Source of the DNA: Maricaulis salignorans
GTDB taxonomy: Bacteria > Pseudomonadota > Alphaproteobacteria > Caulobacterales > Maricaulaceae
NCBI RefSeq assembly: GCF_900103475.1
Contig: NZ_FNHG01000007.1
Location: 1-64,000 of the forward strand
Direction of reading: 5' to 3'
DNA: 64,000 nucleotides
The first letter of the stretch is position 1, and each line of letters opens with the position of its first letter. The translations under genes were made by a program, and so were the position numbers. Below are positions 25,818 through 35,594 of the stretch, in pieces. Below the pieces are notes generated by a model. That model ran no database searches. It saw nothing but the letters and a program-made list of their open reading frames with translations, and was not told the origin of the DNA.

Positions 25818-26950
25818 CATCGGTCGATTTCGAGAGCGGCGCCCGCGCCGCCGGCGCCGTCGCCTTTGCGATTGAGCTCGACCGCGGCGGCCAGATCCGT
25901 TTCACGGGCGCGCTCGAAGCCTTCGGATTGCAGCGGGCCACCTTCGACTGGAGCGGATTTTGCGACCGGCTCGGCCCGGCTGACCATGCCCGGCTGGATG
26001 CGGCGCTGGGCGGCGACCGGCTCGACCTGCGTATCAGGCTGATCGGCGAGACCGGCAGCGTGGCCTATGTCCGCCTGCTCGGACGCCGCGTGACCGAGCA
26101 GAGATTTGAGGGTCTGATGACTCCCGCCGGCCTGAGCGGTGAGGGCGCGCTGCGCATTCGTGAAGAGCACGCCCTGGCCAATGCCGTCGCCGCCGGCGAG
26201 GTGATCGCCTGGTATCAACCCATTATTGCCCTGGCGACGGGCCGTCTGGCGGGCTTTGAGGCGCTGGCCCGCTGGGAACGCCCGGGCGTCGGCGTGCTCG
26301 CACCGCAGGACTTCCTTGCGATGGCCGATGATCTCGACCTGCTCGACAGGATCAGCACTGAAGTGCGCGCCTCGGCGATCGCCGATCTCTCGCTGTGGCG
26401 AACGGTTTGCGAGGGTGGCAGCGAGCTTTTCGTCGCGGCCAATGCGACGGTGAGCGAACTGGTTTCGCCTTCATTCCCCGATGCCCTGCTGGAGGCCGTG
26501 CGGCAGGCGCAATTGCCGGCGGGCGCGTTCAAGCTCGAAATCGCCGAGACCGAAATCATGCGCGACCCCGATCTCGCGGCCGGTGTGATGGCGCGTCTGT
26601 CTGCAGGCGGTATCGCACTGGCGCTGGATGATTTCGGCACCGGCTATTCATCGCTGGCCCGGCTGGAAATGCTGCCCTTCGATGTCGTCAAGATTGACCG
26701 TTATTTCGTCCGCGCCATGGCCGCCAATGAGAGCGCCGGTACGGTGGTGCAATCGGTGATCCAGCTGGCACGGCATTTCGGCATGAAAATCGTCGCCGAA
26801 GGCATTGAGAGCGCCGAGAGCGGGGATGGCCTGCGGGCGATGGGTTGTGATTTTGGCCAGGGCTATCGCTATGCCGGGGCCCTGGCCCCCGATCAGGCCC
26901 TGCTCGCCGTGCGCCACGGGCTGGAGGGCCGCTTCCTGCCACCGGCCTGA
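25814..26950 (+). CDS. EAL domain cyclic-di-GMP phosphodiesterase
   Basis: A 378-residue protein: an N-terminal region of about 125 residues, possibly PAS-like, then an EAL domain (about 128-370). Catalytic residues are conserved: FEALARW, the Asn in AANATVSEL, the Glu in EIAETEI, DDFGTGYSS, the Lys in VVKIDRYF, the Glu in VAEGIES, and QGYRYAGAL. Hydrolysis of c-di-GMP to pGpG is therefore likely, lowering the second messenger that favours the sessile state. There is no GGDEF domain and no membrane segment. It is coupled to the upstream acetyltransferase and ends four bases from the convergent yqgE gene. Confidence 0.92.
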   Translation: MTSVDFESGARAAGAVAFAIELDRGGQIRFTGALEAFGLQRATFDWSGFCDRLGPADHARLDAALGGDRLDLRIRLIGETGSVAYVRLLGRRVTEQRFEGLMTPAGLSGEGALRIREEHALANAVAAGEVIAWYQPIIALATGRLAGFEALARWERPGVGVLAPQDFLAMADDLDLLDRISTEVRASAIADLSLWRTVCEGGSELFVAANATVSELVSPSFPDALLEAVRQAQLPAGAFKLEIAETEIMRDPDLAAGVMARLSAGGIALALDDFGTGYSSLARLEMLPFDVVKIDRYFVRAMAANESAGTVVQSVIQLARHFGMKIVAEGIESAESGDGLRAMGCDFGQGYRYAGALAPDQALLAVRHGLEGRFLPPA

Positions 26951-26954
26951 TGCG

Positions 26955-27542
26955 TCAGGCGGTGCCGGAAGCGCCGGACAAATGCTCGGGTGAGACACCC
27001 AGAACAGCCAGCGCGTTTTCCCATTTGCCCTCGATGTCGGGGCTGAAGACGAGTGCTTCATTGGCGTCGGCGACCAGCCAGGCATTGGCCGCGAGCTCGT
27101 CCTCCAGCTGGCCCGAACCCCAGCCGGCATAGCCCAGCGCCAGCATCGCGCAGCGCGGCGGCGTGCTCGACGCCATCGCATCAAGCGCGTCCTTGGTCGA
27201 GGACAGGCCGATATCGCCGGTGACGGCGAGGGTCGAATCGGCGGTCTCGAAATCATTGGTGTGCAGCACAAAACCCCTTTGGCGCTCGACCGGGCCGCCT
27301 TGCAGGACCGGACGGTCAATCGTGTCCTCGGTGGTTTCGACGCCGAGCTGTTCAAACACTTCCGGCAGGCGTAGCCCCTCGACGCGCTTGTTGAGCACGA
27401 TCCCCATCGCGTGCTCGGCCGAATGGTCGCACATCAGGATCACGGACCGGTCGAAGCGCGGATCGCCAATGCCCGGCGAGGCGATCAGGAGTTTGCCGTT
27501 CAGGAAGCCGTCGGGCGGCGAATTTGAATCATCACTGCTCAT
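26955..27542 (-). CDS. YqgE/AlgH family protein (DUF179)
   Basis: A 195-residue protein of the widely conserved YqgE/AlgH family. The hallmarks GKLLIASPGIGDPRFDRSVI at residues 15-34, MGIVLNKR near 50 and GYAGWGSGQLEDEL near 137 are present. The molecular role is not known. It is divergent from the peroxiredoxin gene, with about 100 bases between them. Confidence 0.95.
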   Translation of the reverse strand: MSSDDSNSPPDGFLNGKLLIASPGIGDPRFDRSVILMCDHSAEHAMGIVLNKRVEGLRLPEVFEQLGVETTEDTIDRPVLQGGPVERQRGFVLHTNDFETADSTLAVTGDIGLSSTKDALDAMASSTPPRCAMLALGYAGWGSGQLEDELAANAWLVADANEALVFSPDIEGKWENALAVLGVSPEHLSGASGTA

Positions 27543-27641
27543 AACCCCATGATGCGGGCAAAAAGGGGGATGCGTCCAGCGGCGTTCCCGCTATCTTGCC
27601 GTGCGCAACCGCGACTAATCTTATCAGCAGGAGAAACAGCC

Positions 27642-28124
27642 ATGACCATTTCGGTGGGAGATCGCATTCCGGACGCCAGCTTCATGACCATGACGGCGAG
27701 CGGCCCGAACCGGGTAAGCACGGACGATGTATTTGGCGGCAAGACCGTCGCGCTGTTCTCGGTACCGGGCGCCTATACGCCGACCTGTTCGGCCAAGCAC
27801 CTGCCGGGCTTTGTCGAGCACGCAGCCGAAATCAAGGGCAAGGGCGTCGACACTATTGCCTGCATGTCGGTCAATGATGTCTTCGTCATGAATGCCTGGG
27901 GCAAGGACCAGGGCGTCGGTGAAGACGTCATGATGCTGGCCGATGGCAATGGCGATTTCGCCAAGGCGCTCGGCCTGGAAATGGACGGCACCGGCTTTGG
28001 TATGGGCACACGCGCGCAGCGCTTCTCCCTGATCGCCAAGGATGGCGTCGTCACTGAATTGAACGTCGAGGCACCGGGTGAATTCAAGGTGTCCTCGGCC
28101 GATCACATCCTCGGCCAGCTCTAG
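27642..28124 (+). CDS. peroxiredoxin (Prx5/AhpE-like, glutaredoxin-linked type)
   Basis: A 160-residue thiol peroxidase reducing H2O2 and organic peroxides. The peroxidatic Cys is in VPGAYTPTCSAKHLPGF (about residues 41-57), the typical Prx5 setting; other Cys residues are limited, so regeneration probably needs glutathione and glutaredoxin, consistent with gshA in the genome. AGGAG lies 8 bases before ATG 27642. A strong hairpin follows the gene. Confidence 0.94.
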   Translation: MTISVGDRIPDASFMTMTASGPNRVSTDDVFGGKTVALFSVPGAYTPTCSAKHLPGFVEHAAEIKGKGVDTIACMSVNDVFVMNAWGKDQGVGEDVMMLADGNGDFAKALGLEMDGTGFGMGTRAQRFSLIAKDGVVTELNVEAPGEFKVSSADHILGQL

Positions 28125-28141
28125 TCTGGGCAGAGGCAAAA

Positions 28142-28165
28142 CGGACCGGGCATTGGCCCGGTCCG
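28142..28165 (+). terminator. hairpin between peroxiredoxin and SPFH genes
   Basis: A perfect 10-bp stem, CGGACCGGGC with GCCCGGTCCG, around attg. No T-run follows, so it may be a processing, attenuation or rho-assisted stop rather than an intrinsic terminator. Confidence 0.5.
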
Positions 28166-28187
28166 AAACGGCCAAGGGAGGGCATTC

Positions 28188-29120
28188 ATGGAACTTATCA
28201 TCACCGGCGTATTGCTGATGCTGGCACTGGCGATTATCGCCTCGGTCATCAAGACCGTGCCGCAGGGCAAGGAATTCACCGTCGAACGCTTCGGGCGTTT
28301 CACGCGGACGCTCAAGCCGGGCCTCCATTTCATCATGCCCTTCATCGACGGCATCGGGTACAAGATGAATATGCGCGAGCGTGTTCTCGACGTGCCCAAC
28401 CAGGATGTCATCACCAAGGATAATGCCACGGTTTCGGTCGATGCAGTGATCTTCATCCAGGTCCTGGACGCGCCGCGCGCGGCCTATGAAGTCGACAATC
28501 TCGACTTCGCGATTCTCAATCTGTGTCTGACAAATGTGCGGACCGTGATCGGCTCGATGGATCTCGACGAGACCTTGTCCAAGCGCGACGAGATCAATGC
28601 GCGTCTTCTGTCAGTGCTCGACTCCGCGACCAATCCCTGGGGCGTCAAGGCGACCCGGATCGAGATCCGCGATCTGTCGCCGCCACATGACATCACCGAA
28701 GCAATGGCGCGCCAGATGAAGGCCGAGCGCCTGAAACGGGCCGAAATTCTCGAGGCCGAGGGTGCCAAGCAGTCGGCCATCCTGCGCGCCGAGGGCGAGA
28801 AGGAAGCCGCGATCCGAGAGGCCGAAGGCCGGCGGGAAAGTGCCTTCCTGGACGCTGAGGCGCGCGAACGTGAAGCCGAGGCCGAGGCCAAGGCGACCGA
28901 ACTGGTCTCCAACGCCATCGCCGCGGGCGATGTCTCGGCAATCAATTACTTCCTGGGCCAGAAATATATCGAGGCCTTTGGCAAGCTGGCGACCAGTGAC
29001 CAGCAACGCACCGTGATCATCCCGGCCGAGTTCTCGAATATCCTCAGCACGATTACCGGTGTTGGCGAGCTCGGCAAGGCGGCACACGAAGCCATCCGCG
29101 AGACGACCCGCAAGACGTAA
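28188..29120 (+). CDS. SPFH/band 7 (stomatin/QmcA-like) membrane protein
   Basis: A 310-residue protein with one N-terminal membrane helix (about 1-20), a band 7 domain (TVPQGKEFTVERFGRF through FGKLATS) and a long heptad-like Glu/Ala/Lys-rich region (about 175-245) likely forming a coiled coil. Such proteins assemble into cage-like oligomers and associate with NfeD partners and membrane proteases. AGGGAGG lies just upstream of ATG 28188. The NfeD gene follows by 27 bases, the usual pair. Confidence 0.94.
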   Translation: MELIITGVLLMLALAIIASVIKTVPQGKEFTVERFGRFTRTLKPGLHFIMPFIDGIGYKMNMRERVLDVPNQDVITKDNATVSVDAVIFIQVLDAPRAAYEVDNLDFAILNLCLTNVRTVIGSMDLDETLSKRDEINARLLSVLDSATNPWGVKATRIEIRDLSPPHDITEAMARQMKAERLKRAEILEAEGAKQSAILRAEGEKEAAIREAEGRRESAFLDAEAREREAEAEAKATELVSNAIAAGDVSAINYFLGQKYIEAFGKLATSDQQRTVIIPAEFSNILSTITGVGELGKAAHEAIRETTRKT

Positions 29121-29147
29121 ATGGCGAACTGAAAACGGAGGTCAGTG

Positions 29148-29612
29148 ATGGATTTTTTATTATCCCTGCTTGAGCGTCTGAATCTGTGGATCTGGTGGGC
29201 CTTCGCCGGCCTGTTCCTGATCGGCGAGGTGTTGACCGGGACGACCTTTCTGCTGTGGCCGGCCGCGGCGGCCTTCCTGACCGGTTTTCTCGCGCTGGAC
29301 ATGCTGGGCGCGAGCTGGCCCATCCAGTTGAGCGTCTTCGCGATCCTGACGCTTGTCCTTGTGTGGGCAGGCGATCGCTGGGTGCGTCCAGCCATGAACC
29401 GCGGCGGGCAGAGCGGCCTCAATGACCGCGCCGCCCGCATGGTCGGCCAGCGCGTTGTCGTTGTCAGCGACTTCGCTGCGGGCCGCGGCCGGGTTCATTT
29501 CGATGATACCGAATGGGGCGCTCAGACCCTCGACGGATCCGACCCTGTCCGCGACAGCCAGGTGATTATCGACGAGGTCAGGGGCGTCACACTCATCGTG
29601 CACCCGGCCTGA
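29148..29612 (+). CDS. NfeD family protein (YbbK-type)
   Basis: A 154-residue protein with hydrophobic helices in the first 75 residues and a C-terminal OB-fold domain (about 90-150: GQRVVVVSDFAAGRGRVHF). This is the short, protease-free NfeD form that partners stomatin-like proteins at the membrane. ATG 29148 is preferred over GTG 29145 because GGAGG then has a 6-base spacer. Confidence 0.93.
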   Translation: MDFLLSLLERLNLWIWWAFAGLFLIGEVLTGTTFLLWPAAAAFLTGFLALDMLGASWPIQLSVFAILTLVLVWAGDRWVRPAMNRGGQSGLNDRAARMVGQRVVVVSDFAAGRGRVHFDDTEWGAQTLDGSDPVRDSQVIIDEVRGVTLIVHPA

Positions 29613-29711
29613 TCTGCGGGGGCCGGTTCATGCGCCGTAAACCCTGATCGTGCAGGATGGCCCGCTGGAGTGTCGCGGGGTTTTTCAACCTCGACGGAAA
29701 GCGGAGCGGGC

Positions 29712-32700
29712 ATGGAGCGGATCGAAGAGGACAGGCGCGTCGCGGCGCTGCACGAGCTCAACCTCCTGGATACGGATCCGGAGGACGGGTTCGACTCGAT
29801 CACCAAGCTGGCTGTCACCCTGACCGGCGCGTCCATGGCCGCCATTTCGCTGGTTGATCGCGACCGCCAATGGTTCAAGTCAAGCGTGGGCGTGGATGTC
29901 AGCGAGATGCCGCGCGACATCACCTTCTGCAATCATGCCATCCGCCAGGCGTCGACGCTCTATGTACCCGATGCGCGCCTGGACGAACGGTTCAAGCATA
30001 ACCCGCTGGTCGCCGGCGAGCCTCATCTGCGCGGCTATGCGGGCGTGCCACTGCAGGTCGAAAGCGGTTACAGGATCGGCACGCTGTCGGTGTTTCATGA
30101 TCAGCCGTTCGCGTTTGACGCCATGGTGCTGCAGCAGCTCGCGGTGCTGGCACGGGTTGTCGAGGAACAGATCCGGACACGCAGCCAGAGCGCCGAAGCA
30201 CGGCGCGCCAATCAGTTGCTCGCCGGCATCGCCGCAATTCAGCGCGAATATATGACCGACGCCTCGTCGATCGATCAGGCCTTCGATCATTTGCTGGCGG
30301 CGGCGCTTGAGTTCACGGACAGCACGGCCGGCTTCATCGGCGAAATTGTCGAAGACGAAAGCGGGCGTTACCTCAAGACCCAGGCATTCAGCCATGTCGG
30401 TGCTGATGATGACGCCGGTGACGAGCGCCGGGCATCGCTGGAATTTCGCGATCCCGATACCCTGATCGGACACACGATCAAGACTGGCGAAATGGTGATC
30501 GCGAATGATCCGGCCCAGGATCAGCGCGGCCGCAATGCCGTTGAGGCCCTGTCGCCACTCCATGCCTATCTGGGCATTCCGCTCCTGGAAAAAGGCAAGC
30601 TGGTTGCCATGATCGGGATCGCCAACCGGCCTAGCGGCTATTGCGCGGATCTCGTCGCGGCGTGTGAACCGCTGTTTGTGACAGCTGGCAATCTGATCCG
30701 GGCCCGGCGAACGGAAGTGGCGCGTGACAGTGCGCTCGCCGAACTGGCCCTGAGCAAGGGGCGTTACGATCTCGCGATTGCCGGCAGCGCGTCGGGTATC
30801 TGGGAGATCGATTTTGCGGCGGGCACCATGTTCGCCTCCGAGCGCTCGCGCGAACTGGTTGGACGCTCGCCGGGCGACCCGATCGCTGGCGGCAAAGCCC
30901 ACCTCCAGGGCATGAGTGAGTTTTTCGGCCGGGTGCACGAGAATGATCGCGAGCGCGTCCAGACCGCGCTGCGCGCCCATCTCCAACACCGCACACCCTA
31001 CGCGCTCGAATATGACTTCCAGCACAGCGACGGGCATTATTTGCGCGTATTTGCGTGCGGACAGGCCGAGTGGGACGAGGCCGGACAAGCGACCCGGATG
31101 GCCGGTTCGATCGAGGATATTACCGAGCGCTCACATCTGATCGCCGAACGGGAAAGCACCGCGGCCCGACTCGCCGAAGTGACCAAGCTGGGTGGTATTG
31201 GCAGTTGGGAAGTCAATCTCGATGCCGACACGGTGTTGTGGGATTCGATGACCCGCAAGATCCATGAAGTCGATGATGATTATGTTCCCGATCTCGCAAG
31301 CGCGGTCGAATTCTATCCGCCGGAGGCCCGAGAAGCCCTGCAGGCCAATATTGATAGAGCCATCAAACTCGGTGAGGCCTGGGACCTGGAGCTCCCCTTC
31401 GTCACGGCCAGGGGCAACCATGCCTGGGTGCGTGCTGTCGGGCGCGCCATCGCGGTCGACGGTCACGTCGGCAAACTGGTTGGCTCCTTCCAGGACATCA
31501 CCGGGCGGCGCGCGCGCGAGGAGGAGGCCAAATCCCTCTCGACCCGGCTCGCGGTCGCGCTTGACGCTTCCAATCTGGGCGTCTGGGAATATGACATACA
31601 GACACGGATAAACACCGGCGACGAGCGTATGATGACCCTGCTTGGGCTGTCCGGTGAGGTGTCCCTGACATTCGACGACTGGGCCGCCGCGATCCATCCC
31701 GACGACCGGGAGGCGATCATTGCCGGCACGCGCACGGCGATGGAAGTGGGGGCGGGCTTTTCCCACGCCTACCGCATCGTTCGTCCGGACGGCTCGATCC
31801 GGCATGTCCGTTCGCGCGGCCTGCTGTGCGAACGGCTCGATGGCAGTGCGACGGTGATCGGCGTGACCGATGACGTCACGGATGATGTCGGGCGGGCCGA
31901 GGAGCTCGATCACCAGCGCGCCCGGGCGGAGAGCGCCAGCCAGGCCAAATCGCAATTCCTGACCAATATGAGTCATGAAATCCGTACGCCGCTCAATGGC
32001 GTGCTGGGCATGTCGCAATTGCTCAGACTGACGCCGCTGTCCGATCAACAGGACCGTTATGTCAGGACGCTGCAGACGTCCGGCGAAGCCTTGCTGGATC
32101 TGGTCGAGGACATTCTCGACATATCCAAGATCGAATCCGGGACCATCCAGCTCGCGCGGGAACCCTTTGAAGTCTTGCCGGTGGTCGCATCGGTCATGGA
32201 CATGGTCGAGACTGCGGCACGCCGGAAGGCGATTACAATTTGTTGCGAACAGGCACCCGGCTTGCCGGGGGTGGTTCTCGGTGACCAGAAGCGGCTGCGT
32301 CAGGTCCTGATCAATATCATCGGCAATGCCGTGAAGTTCACGAGCGAAGGCTCGGTCACCATCCAGGTCGAGCCGCAGGCCGATGACCGCATCCGGTTCT
32401 GCATCGCGGATACCGGCCCGGGCATCGCAGCCGACCAGCTGGAGCGGGTCTTCGACCGCTTCGCCCAGGTCGACGCCTCGCTGACCCGCCAGCACGGCGG
32501 TAGCGGACTTGGACTGGCAATCTGCCGCGACCTTGTCCGGCTTGCCGGCGGTGAGATCGGTGTGCGCAGCGAGCCGGGCGAGGGGGCCGAGTTCTGGTTC
32601 GAACTGCCGCTGCCTCCGGCTGAAGCCTCGGTCGTCGCCCCTGTCTCTCCTCCAGCCGAGCTGCCCCGACCCGGTGGCAGACGCACAGGGCCGGCGCGGA

Positions 32701-33068
32701 TACTGGTCGTCGATGACGTGATGACGAATCGGCTTGTGGCCTCAGCACTGGTCGAGAATGCCGGCCACCAGGTCCGGCTTGCGGGCAATGGGCGCGAGGC
32801 GATTGATGCGCTCGACAGCGACCGGTTCGACGCGATTCTGATGGATATCCAGATGCCCGTGATGTCCGGGGATGAAGCGATCCAGTGCATCCGGGCGAGT
32901 GGCAAGCCCTATTCCACCATCCCGATCTATGCTGTGACGGCCGATGCCACCAAGGGCGCCCGCGAGCATTATCTCGAGATCGGCGCCACCGGCTATCTCT
33001 CAAAACCGCTGGACATCAAGGAAATTTCCGCCGCACTGGACGAGGTCCTGCGCGGCGCGATGCATTGA
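29712..33068 (+). CDS. hybrid sensor histidine kinase (GAF-GAF-PAS-PAS-PAS-HisKA-HATPase-REC)
   Basis: An 1118-residue cytoplasmic-looking sensor without membrane helices. Approximate domains: GAF 15-165 (ERIEEDRRVAALHELNLLDT is the usual lead-in), second GAF 175-340, PAS at 350-475, 486-600 and 610-730, HisKA 740-805 with phosphorylatable His755 in NMSHEIRTPLNG, HATPase 850-970 (GNAVKF, ADTGPGIAADQL, GGSGLGLAI), and receiver 995-1112 with Asp1045 in AILMDIQMP. A phosphorelay to an unlinked Hpt protein is likely. No separate response regulator or Hpt gene is adjacent. GGAG lies 6 bases before the chosen ATG. The stimulus is unknown. Confidence 0.95.
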   Translation: MERIEEDRRVAALHELNLLDTDPEDGFDSITKLAVTLTGASMAAISLVDRDRQWFKSSVGVDVSEMPRDITFCNHAIRQASTLYVPDARLDERFKHNPLVAGEPHLRGYAGVPLQVESGYRIGTLSVFHDQPFAFDAMVLQQLAVLARVVEEQIRTRSQSAEARRANQLLAGIAAIQREYMTDASSIDQAFDHLLAAALEFTDSTAGFIGEIVEDESGRYLKTQAFSHVGADDDAGDERRASLEFRDPDTLIGHTIKTGEMVIANDPAQDQRGRNAVEALSPLHAYLGIPLLEKGKLVAMIGIANRPSGYCADLVAACEPLFVTAGNLIRARRTEVARDSALAELALSKGRYDLAIAGSASGIWEIDFAAGTMFASERSRELVGRSPGDPIAGGKAHLQGMSEFFGRVHENDRERVQTALRAHLQHRTPYALEYDFQHSDGHYLRVFACGQAEWDEAGQATRMAGSIEDITERSHLIAERESTAARLAEVTKLGGIGSWEVNLDADTVLWDSMTRKIHEVDDDYVPDLASAVEFYPPEAREALQANIDRAIKLGEAWDLELPFVTARGNHAWVRAVGRAIAVDGHVGKLVGSFQDITGRRAREEEAKSLSTRLAVALDASNLGVWEYDIQTRINTGDERMMTLLGLSGEVSLTFDDWAAAIHPDDREAIIAGTRTAMEVGAGFSHAYRIVRPDGSIRHVRSRGLLCERLDGSATVIGVTDDVTDDVGRAEELDHQRARAESASQAKSQFLTNMSHEIRTPLNGVLGMSQLLRLTPLSDQQDRYVRTLQTSGEALLDLVEDILDISKIESGTIQLAREPFEVLPVVASVMDMVETAARRKAITICCEQAPGLPGVVLGDQKRLRQVLINIIGNAVKFTSEGSVTIQVEPQADDRIRFCIADTGPGIAADQLERVFDRFAQVDASLTRQHGGSGLGLAICRDLVRLAGGEIGVRSEPGEGAEFWFELPLPPAEASVVAPVSPPAELPRPGGRRTGPARILVVDDVMTNRLVASALVENAGHQVRLAGNGREAIDALDSDRFDAILMDIQMPVMSGDEAIQCIRASGKPYSTIPIYAVTADATKGAREHYLEIGATGYLSKPLDIKEISAALDEVLRGAMH

Positions 33069-33080
33069 TCCGACAGGCGC

Positions 33081-33530
33081 TCAGCGCCGGGCGGTCCGTG
33101 CTTCGCTCAGCCCCTGGCGCGCCAGTTCGTCGGCGCGCTCATTGCCTGGATCGCCGGTATGTCCGCGCACCCAGCGCCATTCAATCTTGTGGCTCTGCGC
33201 CAGCAGGTCGAGGCGTTGCCAGAGATCGACATTCTTGACCGGTTTGCGATCGGCCGTCTTCCAGCCGCGCTTTTTCCAGCCATGGATCCATTTCATGATC
33301 CCGTCGCGCAGATAGCTGCTGTCGGTGATCAGGATAATGTCGTGATGATTGGCCTTCATCGCCTCCAGCGCCTGGATCGCCGCCATCATCTCCATGCGGT
33401 TATTCGTGGTGTCAGCCTCGCCGCCGCAGATTTCCTTGCGGTGTCCATTCCATTCCAGAATCGCGCCCCAGCCGCCCGGGCCGGGATTGCCGGAACAGGC
33501 ACCGTCGGTGTGGATCGTCACTGTGCTCAT
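33081..33530 (-). CDS. rnhA: ribonuclease HI
   Basis: A 149-residue enzyme that cuts the RNA strand of RNA-DNA hybrids. The acidic active site is complete: [32 protein letters not shown] and [14 protein letters not shown]. The basic handle region [20 protein letters not shown] is also present. The start at 33530 overlaps the stop of the upstream DUF1801 gene by four bases. RNase HII is encoded separately at 54098-54715. Confidence 0.97.
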   Translation of the reverse strand: MSTVTIHTDGACSGNPGPGGWGAILEWNGHRKEICGGEADTTNNRMEMMAAIQALEAMKANHHDIILITDSSYLRDGIMKWIHGWKKRGWKTADRKPVKNVDLWQRLDLLAQSHKIEWRWVRGHTGDPGNERADELARQGLSEARTARR

Positions 33531-33952
33531 TTCGGATATTTCCGCGCCATATCGTCGAGTCCGGCCTGAATCAGTTCTTCGAGGACATCCAGGTCCACAT
33601 CCGCCAGCTTGGTGATGTAGAGGCAGGACTTGCCCTCCTTGAACTTGCCCAGCCGGTCGAGAATGAGGGTGTAATTGGCATAGCCCGGCATGATGTAGAT
33701 GACCTGGCCGGACTTGCGCGGCGAGAAGCCGGTCCGCATCGAATCGCCTTCGCGGCCGCTCTCGTATTTGTAGTGATACGTGCCGAACCCGATGATGGAC
33801 GGCCCCCACATGCGGGGCTCTTCACCGCTCAGCCGGCGCATCATTTCCAGCAGGATCCGCGCATCGGCGCGGCGCACCTTGTGCTCGACCGCGGCGATAA
33901 AGGCCTCCGGTTCGATATCCGCGGCTGCTGTCGTGTTTTCGGAATCGCTCAT
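33527..33952 (-). CDS. DUF1801 domain protein
   Basis: A 141-residue protein of the DUF1801 family (YdhG/YjhX fold): [20 protein letters not shown], the [16 protein letters not shown] block, then [15 protein letters not shown] and a C-terminal [12 protein letters not shown]. The function is not known. It lies between ispH (upstream, 4-base gap) and rnhA (ATGA overlap), so the three probably form an operon. Confidence 0.88.
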   Translation of the reverse strand: MSDSENTTAAADIEPEAFIAAVEHKVRRADARILLEMMRRLSGEEPRMWGPSIIGFGTYHYKYESGREGDSMRTGFSPRKSGQVIYIMPGYANYTLILDRLGKFKEGKSCLYITKLADVDLDVLEELIQAGLDDMARKYPK

Positions 33953-33956
33953 CGGA

Positions 33957-34904
33957 TCAGGCCACCACGCGGGGAAGTTTGAAAATCACGTCTTCATCAG
34001 TCACGCGGATATCCTTCTGGTCGACGTCATAACGCTCACGGAACGCCGCGATCAGGCCCTCGACCAGATCCTCCGGCGCCGAAGCGCCCGCGGTGATGCC
34101 GACCGTTCCGATCGGGCCGATCATGTCCCAGTCGACATCCTCGGCACTGGAAATCAGTTGCGCCCGCTGCGCGCCGGCGCGTTTGGCGACTTCGACCAGA
34201 CGCACCGAATTGGACGAATTGGGCGCCCCGATCACGAACACAATGTCGCAATTGGGGGCCAGCGCCTTGACCGCCGACTGCCGATTGGTCGTGGCATAGC
34301 AGATATCTTCCTTGTGCGGCGCCTCGATCTGCGGGAAGCGCGCCTGCAAGGCCGCCACGATGGCGGATGTGTCATCGACTGACAGCGTTGTCTGGGTGAC
34401 GAAGGCCAGGCGCGAGGCGTCCTGCGGTGCGAACTGCATGGCGTCCTCGACGGTCTCGATCAGCGCGATCGCCCCGTCCGGCAATTGTCCCATCGTGCCC
34501 ACGACCTCGGGATGGCCGGCATGGCCGATCAGCACGATCTCGCGCCCATTGGCGTGCAGGCGCTGGGCTTCGACATGGACCTTCGACACCAGCGGGCAGG
34601 TGGCATCGACATAGATGAGATTGCGCCGGGCCGCTTCTTCGGGGACCTGTTTGGGGACGCCATGGGCGGAAAACACCACCGGCCGGTCATCGGGACACTG
34701 ATCGAGCTCCTCGACGAAAACCGCGCCGAGCGCTTCGAGCCGTTCCACCACATGGCGGTTATGGACGATCTCGTGACGCACATAGACCGGCGCGCCAAAG
34801 CGCTCCAGCGCCCTTTCGACGATCTGAATCGCGCGGTCGACACCGGCGCAGAATCCCCGCGGGGCAGCCAGCAGGACAGTCAGGGGTGGGCGATTGCCGC
34901 TCAT
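33957..34904 (-). CDS. ispH: 4-hydroxy-3-methylbut-2-enyl diphosphate reductase
   Basis: A 315-residue iron-sulfur enzyme making IPP and DMAPP in the last step of the MEP pathway. The three cluster cysteines are visible in [23 protein letters not shown] and NCDIVFVIG; the conserved block [15 protein letters not shown] binds diphosphate. The start at 34904 places the conserved N-terminus properly. An MEP pathway partner, ispE, is at 60379. The MEP product feeds the quinone side chain made by the synthase at 62263. Confidence 0.96.
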   Translation of the reverse strand: MSGNRPPLTVLLAAPRGFCAGVDRAIQIVERALERFGAPVYVRHEIVHNRHVVERLEALGAVFVEELDQCPDDRPVVFSAHGVPKQVPEEAARRNLIYVDATCPLVSKVHVEAQRLHANGREIVLIGHAGHPEVVGTMGQLPDGAIALIETVEDAMQFAPQDASRLAFVTQTTLSVDDTSAIVAALQARFPQIEAPHKEDICYATTNRQSAVKALAPNCDIVFVIGAPNSSNSVRLVEVAKRAGAQRAQLISSAEDVDWDMIGPIGTVGITAGASAPEDLVEGLIAAFRERYDVDQKDIRVTDEDVIFKLPRVVA

Positions 34905-35026
34905 CGGGTTCAGTTCTCCATCAGCGATACCGTTGCGCACGTCTCGTACGCATCGTATGACCGTCCTAACAAAGGGGCTTGGCGCTATCCAGAGGCCGGG
35001 CGGGTATTCAAGTCAGGTAATGCACA

Positions 35027-35590
35027 ATGCGTTCTTTTGCCATTCTCGCCGCGGCCGCCATCTTACTCAATGGCTGCCAGACCGTCAGTGATGTATTTGA
35101 GACGGAGCAGCCGAATATCGGCCCGTGCCCGTCTGCAATGTCATTGTATGATGCACACCGCATCGTCGAGCTTGAGGGCGGCGAAGTCCGCTATGAGAAT
35201 GTCGGCTTTACCGGCGAAATTCTCGGCGTGCGCTCGCTGTGCAGCTATTATGGCGAACGGCCGATTATCGCCAATCTCGAGCTGGACATGGCCTTCGGCC
35301 GCGGCCCGGCCGCCCAGGGCGACACGCATGTCTATGAGTATTTCGTCGCCGTGACGCGCCGCGATGTCGGTGTCATCGAAAAAGAGGTCTTCCCGATCAA
35401 TATCCGGTTCCGCGCCGGCGAGGACCGGGTTTATCTGACCGAGACCATTGAGGCGATTTCGATCCCGCGCGCCAATTCCGAAACATCGGGAATCAATTTC
35501 GAGATCCTGACCGGTTTCGAACTGACGCCGGAACAGCTCGCTTTCAATCGCAGTGGCCAACGCTTCCGCGTGGGTGCCGGCCAGGACTAA
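35027..35590 (+). CDS. putative lipoprotein
   Basis: A 187-residue protein of unknown function with a lipobox LNGC at residues 14-17, so acylated at Cys17. The mature part includes SAMSLYDAHRIVELEGGEVRY, two further cysteines and a strand-rich C-terminal region. I recall such small lipoproteins in Caulobacterales but have no function to offer. It is divergent from ispH and ends four bases before the argS start. Confidence 0.8.
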   Translation: MRSFAILAAAAILLNGCQTVSDVFETEQPNIGPCPSAMSLYDAHRIVELEGGEVRYENVGFTGEILGVRSLCSYYGERPIIANLELDMAFGRGPAAQGDTHVYEYFVAVTRRDVGVIEKEVFPINIRFRAGEDRVYLTETIEAISIPRANSETSGINFEILTGFELTPEQLAFNRSGQRFRVGAGQD

Positions 35591-35594
35591 TTTC

